From: Sphingobium ummariense RL-3
GTDB lineage: Bacteria > Pseudomonadota > Alphaproteobacteria > Sphingomonadales > Sphingomonadaceae
NCBI RefSeq assembly: GCF_000447205.1
Contig: NZ_AUWY01000100.1
Span: 1 to 64,000 of the forward strand
DNA: 64,000 nt
Direction of reading: 5' to 3'
The notes beneath the pieces are model-generated. The model was not told the DNA's origin. It did not search any database and worked only from the letters and a program-made list of their open reading frames with translations. The stretch's first letter is position 1, and the number at the start of each line of letters is the position of its first letter. The translations under genes were made by a program, and so were the position numbers. Positions 61,476-64,000 of this stretch are shown here, piece by piece.

Positions 61476-62294
61476 TCAGGTGAGTGACGAAAATCGGTGG
61501 ATGACGCCGCTGGACTGGGGGCGCCGGGAACGAAGCCGTGCGCCGCGCGGGTCGCTTGGCGTGAAAGCCTGATACGCGGTGCAAAACTGCACCCGCGTAG
61601 GGTCGCCGGCCGATACGAGTGCAAACTTTGCACGCGTATGCCCGCACGCCCGAGCCATAGTGCGGACACCTTGTCCGCAGTATCCGGCGGGATGGATGCC
61701 AGTGCAAAGTTTGCACTGGCACGGCGGCTCGGAAAGGGCCGGTGCAGCGGCAGACGTTGCCGCTGCACCGGGGCGGAGGGATAGTGGTGCCAAGTTGGCA
61801 CGGCTATCGGCGCGGCCGCATGCCAGTGCCAACTTGGCACTGGCATGGCGAAGCGTGGCGCTCGCCTCCTGTACGGCGGACATGATGTCCGCCGTATTGC
61901 GATCTCCCCATGCGACTGCCGGGATGGCAGACGCATGCCCTGCCGCTACCGGCCGCGCCGATGCGAGGGTAAAAATTACCCGCGTATCAGCCAACGGCGG
62001 CGCCAGCCCGTCCGACGTGAAGTCGTGAAGTGGGGTAAAGATTACCCGACTATCGGCTGACGACCGCGCCGCCTGGGCGGCATACGGCGGCAAAGATTTC
62101 CGCCGTATCGGCCCGCCCGATAGTCGGCTCAATTTGGGCGGACTATGCCGGGGCGTTGCGGGTTCGCAGGGCGTTGCCGCGCGGCTATACTGCGGCAAAG
62201 ATTTCCGCAGTATCGGCCCGGACCATACGCGGCTCAAAATGAGCCGCGTATGGTCCAGGGCAGCGGTCGGAGCGGATTGGAAGCGGGCCGCCAT
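61476..62294 (-). CDS. ORF spanning the palindrome array (272 aa), coding status uncertain
   Basis: The frame is open for 272 codons from ATG 62294, which lies one base after the stop of the preceding gene (TGA-C-ATG, the same junction as the gene before). The product is low-complexity with recurring short peptides such as DTRVIFT, DSRVIFT, RRKSLPPY and LRKSLPQY that simply reflect the palindromes. Because 5 of 15 palindromes are in other phases, no consistent peptide repeat results. Long frames are also open on the other strand. It may be translated, but the DNA or RNA structure is the more convincing feature. Confidence 0.4.
   Translation of the reverse strand: MAARFQSAPTAALDHTRLILSRVWSGPILRKSLPQYSRAATPCEPATPRHSPPKLSRLSGGPIRRKSLPPYAAQAARSSADSRVIFTPLHDFTSDGLAPPLADTRVIFTLASARPVAAGHASAIPAVAWGDRNTADIMSAVQEASATLRHASAKLALACGRADSRANLAPLSLRPGAAATSAAAPALSEPPCQCKLCTGIHPAGYCGQGVRTMARACGHTRAKFALVSAGDPTRVQFCTAYQAFTPSDPRGARLRSRRPQSSGVIHRFSSLT
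61572..62255. repeat. Array of 15 diversified 27-bp palindromes
   Basis: Units at 61572-61598, 61613-61639, 61657-61683, 61696-61722, 61739-61771, 61781-61807, 61819-61847, 61871-61897, 61909-61937, 61961-61987, 62027-62053, 62082-62108, 62120-62146, 62187-62213 and 62221-62255. Most are 27 bp, begin ATAN or ATGC and end in the complement. Arms reach 14 bp (61819-61847, one-base centre) and 16 bp (62221-62255, AAA centre). Stems differ: GTGCAAA, GTGCCAA, GGGTAA, GGCTCA, GCGGACA, CGGCAAA and others. Modal centre spacing is 38-39 bp. Several have TATCGGCC on one side. No matching element class is known to me. Confidence 0.92.
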
Positions 62295-62295
62295 G

Positions 62296-62619
62296 TCAGT
62301 TCACCGCTCCGGCGCCGGCCACCAGATCGGCGACGCTGTGAATGTTCCCCGCTTGGATCAAGTCCGCGACCTTGCCGATAAGATCGCGGTCGAGCGCGGC
62401 GACGATGGACCGGACGGCAAGGCCATGCTCGCGCGCCCAATCCTGTTCCGTTGCCTCCTCCAGAAACCGGCGCAGACGCAGCTCCGCCACGGCGCTGGAC
62501 GCCGCGACCTCGCGCAGCGCCATGCCCAGCGCCAGCCCGGCAATGTCCATCAACTCGTCTTCCGACGTGTAGGAGCCAGCGGACTGGAGCAGCGCGGCGG
62601 GGTTTTGCGGGGGCGCCAT
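62296..62619 (-). CDS. Phage hypothetical protein, paralogue of the gene upstream (107 aa)
   Basis: ATG 62619 follows TGA-C of the previous gene. The core LMDIAGLALGMALREVAASS and the later GLAVRSIVAALDRDLIGKVA align with YADIAGMKLSLALQEIAAMN and PLGARVIAGMLDDDI of the upstream product. Both are small acidic helical proteins ending in AN or VN followed by TGA-C-ATGGCG. A tandem duplication is evident. Function unknown. Confidence 0.7.
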   Translation of the reverse strand: MAPPQNPAALLQSAGSYTSEDELMDIAGLALGMALREVAASSAVAELRLRRFLEEATEQDWAREHGLAVRSIVAALDRDLIGKVADLIQAGNIHSVADLVAGAGAVN

Positions 62620-62620
62620 G

Positions 62621-62926
62621 TCAGTTCGCCCCATTGGGGCCGTAGACGGCGGCCCGTTGATCATCGTCGCCGAACAACACCTCGTAGAAAGCAATCCGAT
62701 GCTCGATATCATCGTCGAGCATGCCGGCGATGACGCGCGCCCCAAGCGGGTGAGCATCTCCCACAGCAAGGTCTAGCGCGTCGTTCAGAAGGTCGGCGAT
62801 AGAACGCGCGACAGTGATGTTCATCGCGGCAATTTCTTGCAAAGCCAACGACAGTTTCATGCCGGCTATGTCGGCATAGGCTTGGTCCCTCAGCGAAGGG
62901 GCAGGATCATTGTCGGACGCGCTCAC
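62621..62926 (-). CDS. Phage hypothetical protein, tandem paralogue (101 aa)
   Basis: GTG 62926 overlaps the stop of the antirepressor-like gene (GTGA). The product is acidic and helical (YADIAGMKLSLALQEIAAMN; ARSIADLLNDALDLAVGDAH). It is homologous along its length to the next gene downstream. No domain is recognised. The position early in the leftward transcript suggests a regulatory or replication accessory role, which is only an inference. Confidence 0.7.
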   Translation of the reverse strand: MSASDNDPAPSLRDQAYADIAGMKLSLALQEIAAMNITVARSIADLLNDALDLAVGDAHPLGARVIAGMLDDDIEHRIAFYEVLFGDDDQRAAVYGPNGAN

Positions 62927-63648
62927 TTGTCGTCCACTCGCTGGAGGCGGGGCCGTGTGATGACGCCCGCCAACGGGTCCAGCGCCTCTTTCCAGAACCG
63001 GCCAAGGCTGGACCGCGAAGGCGCGCGGGATATCCCGAATTGCTCTTGCAGCTTTGCGACCGCGTCGCTGATCGTCATGCGGCGATGCAGAGCGACAACT
63101 GCCGCCATGACCGGCTCGTCGTGGTGCCACTTCGAATAGCGCTGGCGCCGGACGTTGCCTTGCGCGTCGGTGTAGCGGAAGACAGTGGGCGAGCGCGGTA
63201 GCGCCTGCGGCATGGCGGGGTTGGTCCACGCCTTGTGAGCATCCAAGATCGCCGACATATACTCGACCTTCTGCCGCAGGTCGGCCAACTCTTCGCGGGT
63301 CGGATCATAGACCGGCTCAGCTAGCCGGCCATGCCGCCACGCATAGAACACATCAGCCATCTGCTCCTGCACGGCATCAGCGTTGGGTGCCTCGCTCCAC
63401 ATGCAAAGCCGGTAGGCTTGTCGCTCGTTGAGGAAATATTGGGTCGTGGGGCGACCGCGCTGCCCATTTTGCACGCGCTGCGTGCAAATTGGTCCATGCT
63501 TGGAAAGGCGCGCCTCGTGCTTCTTGATCGTGTCGCGAATATTGCGCGGCTGAGCCATGCCCAGCACTTCACCAAGCCGCACATCCAGCACTCGCGGCTG
63601 TCCATCCATTTCGCGCAGATCGGTAGCGCATAAAACCAATGCACCCAT
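62923..63648 (-). CDS. Phage antirepressor-like protein with C-terminal HTH
   Basis: The 241-residue protein has an N-terminal block VRLGEVLGMAQPRNIRDTIK, GRPTTQYFLNERQAYRLCMW and QEQMADVFYAWRHGRL near 75-110. This resembles phage antirepressor/BRO- or Rha-type DNA-binding N-termini. The C-terminus MTISDAVAKLQEQFGISRAP then SRSSLGRFWKEAL is a helix-turn-helix like those of DUF3486 in Mu-like phages. It starts at ATG 63648, 2 bp after the Ner-like stop. Exact family uncertain. Confidence 0.6.
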   Translation of the reverse strand: MGALVLCATDLREMDGQPRVLDVRLGEVLGMAQPRNIRDTIKKHEARLSKHGPICTQRVQNGQRGRPTTQYFLNERQAYRLCMWSEAPNADAVQEQMADVFYAWRHGRLAEPVYDPTREELADLRQKVEYMSAILDAHKAWTNPAMPQALPRSPTVFRYTDAQGNVRRQRYSKWHHDEPVMAAVVALHRRMTISDAVAKLQEQFGISRAPSRSSLGRFWKEALDPLAGVITRPRLQRVDDK

Positions 63649-63650
63649 GT

Positions 63651-63941
63651 CTAGATCACCCCCGCATTTTGACGGTGCGTTGCCTTGGGCTTTCGGCTAA
63701 CAGCGTGGGTGACGAGTTTTTTGTAATAGTGGGTGGACACGCGATGCAGAGGGATATTCAGTTCATCCGCGATTGCCTGCGCCGTAACCAGCCACGGCGT
63801 ATCGAAGTTGATGACGCGAGAGACCGAACCGACTTGCAGGCCTTTTTCCAGTTCGAACCGCTTCATTGTGCGGTAGCGCATGCGAATGCGCGCCTTAATT
63901 TCTTCCGGGTGAACGGGGCCGTCCATAGGCTGATGGATCAT
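63651..63941 (-). CDS. Ner/Nlp-like helix-turn-helix regulator
   Basis: The 96-residue protein starts at ATG 63941 with GGAG 8-9 nt upstream (MIHQPMDGPVHPEEIKARIR). The HTH RYRTMKRFELEKGLQVGSVS then AQAIADELNIPLHRVSTHYY matches Ner/Nlp (SfsB) winged HTH proteins, which in Mu repress early transcription. In Mu ner lies just before A and B; here the next genes downstream are antirepressor-like, so the order differs. Confidence 0.68.
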   Translation of the reverse strand: MIHQPMDGPVHPEEIKARIRMRYRTMKRFELEKGLQVGSVSRVINFDTPWLVTAQAIADELNIPLHRVSTHYYKKLVTHAVSRKPKATHRQNAGVI

Positions 63942-64000
63942 CACGCTTTCTCCATAACAAGTCGATAACATCGCGATTTGTTATGGAATTGTCAAACGAC

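Larger units (their letters stand above)
53716..64000 (-). mobile_element. Mu-like transposable prophage, one end (partial in window)
   Basis: The end begins TGAAGCGCGACAAAAG, closely resembling the right tip of phage Mu (TGAAGCGGCGCACG), and lies inside a sirtuin gene. Genes run leftward to this end: regulators (Ner-like, Mor-like), protease I, gp41-like tail assembly protein and tape measure. All flank-to-flank spacings are tight. The other end and the expected transposase A and B genes lie beyond 64000. Terminase, portal, capsid, baseplate and fibre genes are not recognisable in these 10.3 kb, so the phage is probably reduced or rearranged. Confidence 0.85.

Noticed and set aside
61579-62028. 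Plus-strand 149-codon open frame through the palindrome array
   Set aside because: It mirrors the minus-strand frame because the units are palindromic. It has no ribosome site and runs against all prophage genes.
61572-62255. CRISPR array
   Set aside because: The units differ in sequence from one another, the intervals are short and irregular, and no cas gene is nearby. A CRISPR array has identical repeats and unique spacers.

Overview
The window is GC-rich alphaproteobacterial chromosome, most likely from a sphingomonad (Sphingobium/Sphingomonas/Novosphingobium type). This is inferred from codon use, the XrtA (exosortase A) polysaccharide locus, the ilvB-ilvN-ilvC order, the abundance of S9 peptidases and a TonB receptor, and the intergenic inverted repeat built on a CTGAGCTTGTCGAAGG core.

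Layout. (1) 1-6966 is an accessory patch. A 3'-truncated IS3-family element is abutted by a second, intact IS3-family element (1112-2378). Next come a 5'-truncated hypothetical gene, an AbiJ-NTD4/HEPN-like protein, and a convergent HsdR_N-nuclease plus P-loop NTPase protein that looks like an anti-phage effector. The patch ends at a tRNA-Met(CAT) gene. (2) 7220-11347 is the four-gene cluster around the proteasome-like Anbu protease: permuted ATP-grasp, alpha-E, transglutaminase, Anbu. trxB follows. (3) 12437-32060 is an almost complete XrtA/PEP-CTERM exopolysaccharide locus: ACP, GNAT, acyl-CoA ligase, PLP decarboxylase, export protein, Wzz, tyrosine kinase, outer-membrane barrel, ATPase, deacetylase, FemAB, glycosyltransferases, XrtA-EpsI fusion, amidotransferase and priming transferase. 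(4) 32088-53444 is core genome: two YceI proteins, ilvC, ilvN, a small linked gene, ilvB, miaA and serB (divergent, sharing start-codon bases), oligopeptidase B, hslU/hslV, a small CDS, an entericidin-like lipoprotein, tRNA-Val(CAC), DPP IV, galM and a TonB receptor behind a LacI-type operator candidate, a methyltransferase, asd, and a DUF2238 membrane protein.

(5) 53716 to the window end is one end of a Mu-like transposable prophage inserted in a sirtuin (cobB-type) gene. Its first bases supply the stop codon of the truncated sirtuin. The prophage genes all run leftward: Ner-like HTH, antirepressor-like protein, two tandem paralogues, a hairpin-rich ORF, a GH108-type C-terminal protein, small coupled ORFs, two Mor-like regulators, protease I, a tail assembly chaperone and a tape measure. 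No terminase, portal, capsid, baseplate or tail-fibre gene is recognisable here. The transposase genes should lie beyond 64000.

The most unusual signal is at 61572-62255. Fifteen near-perfect palindromes, mostly 27 bp with ATAN/NTAT ends, are packed at a modal spacing of 38-39 bp. Each has a different stem, symmetry is kept by compensatory changes, and inner and outer stem modules recur in different combinations. The units do not all sit in the same phase of the ORF that spans them, so the conserved property appears to be nucleic-acid symmetry rather than peptide. I do not recognise this as a described element.
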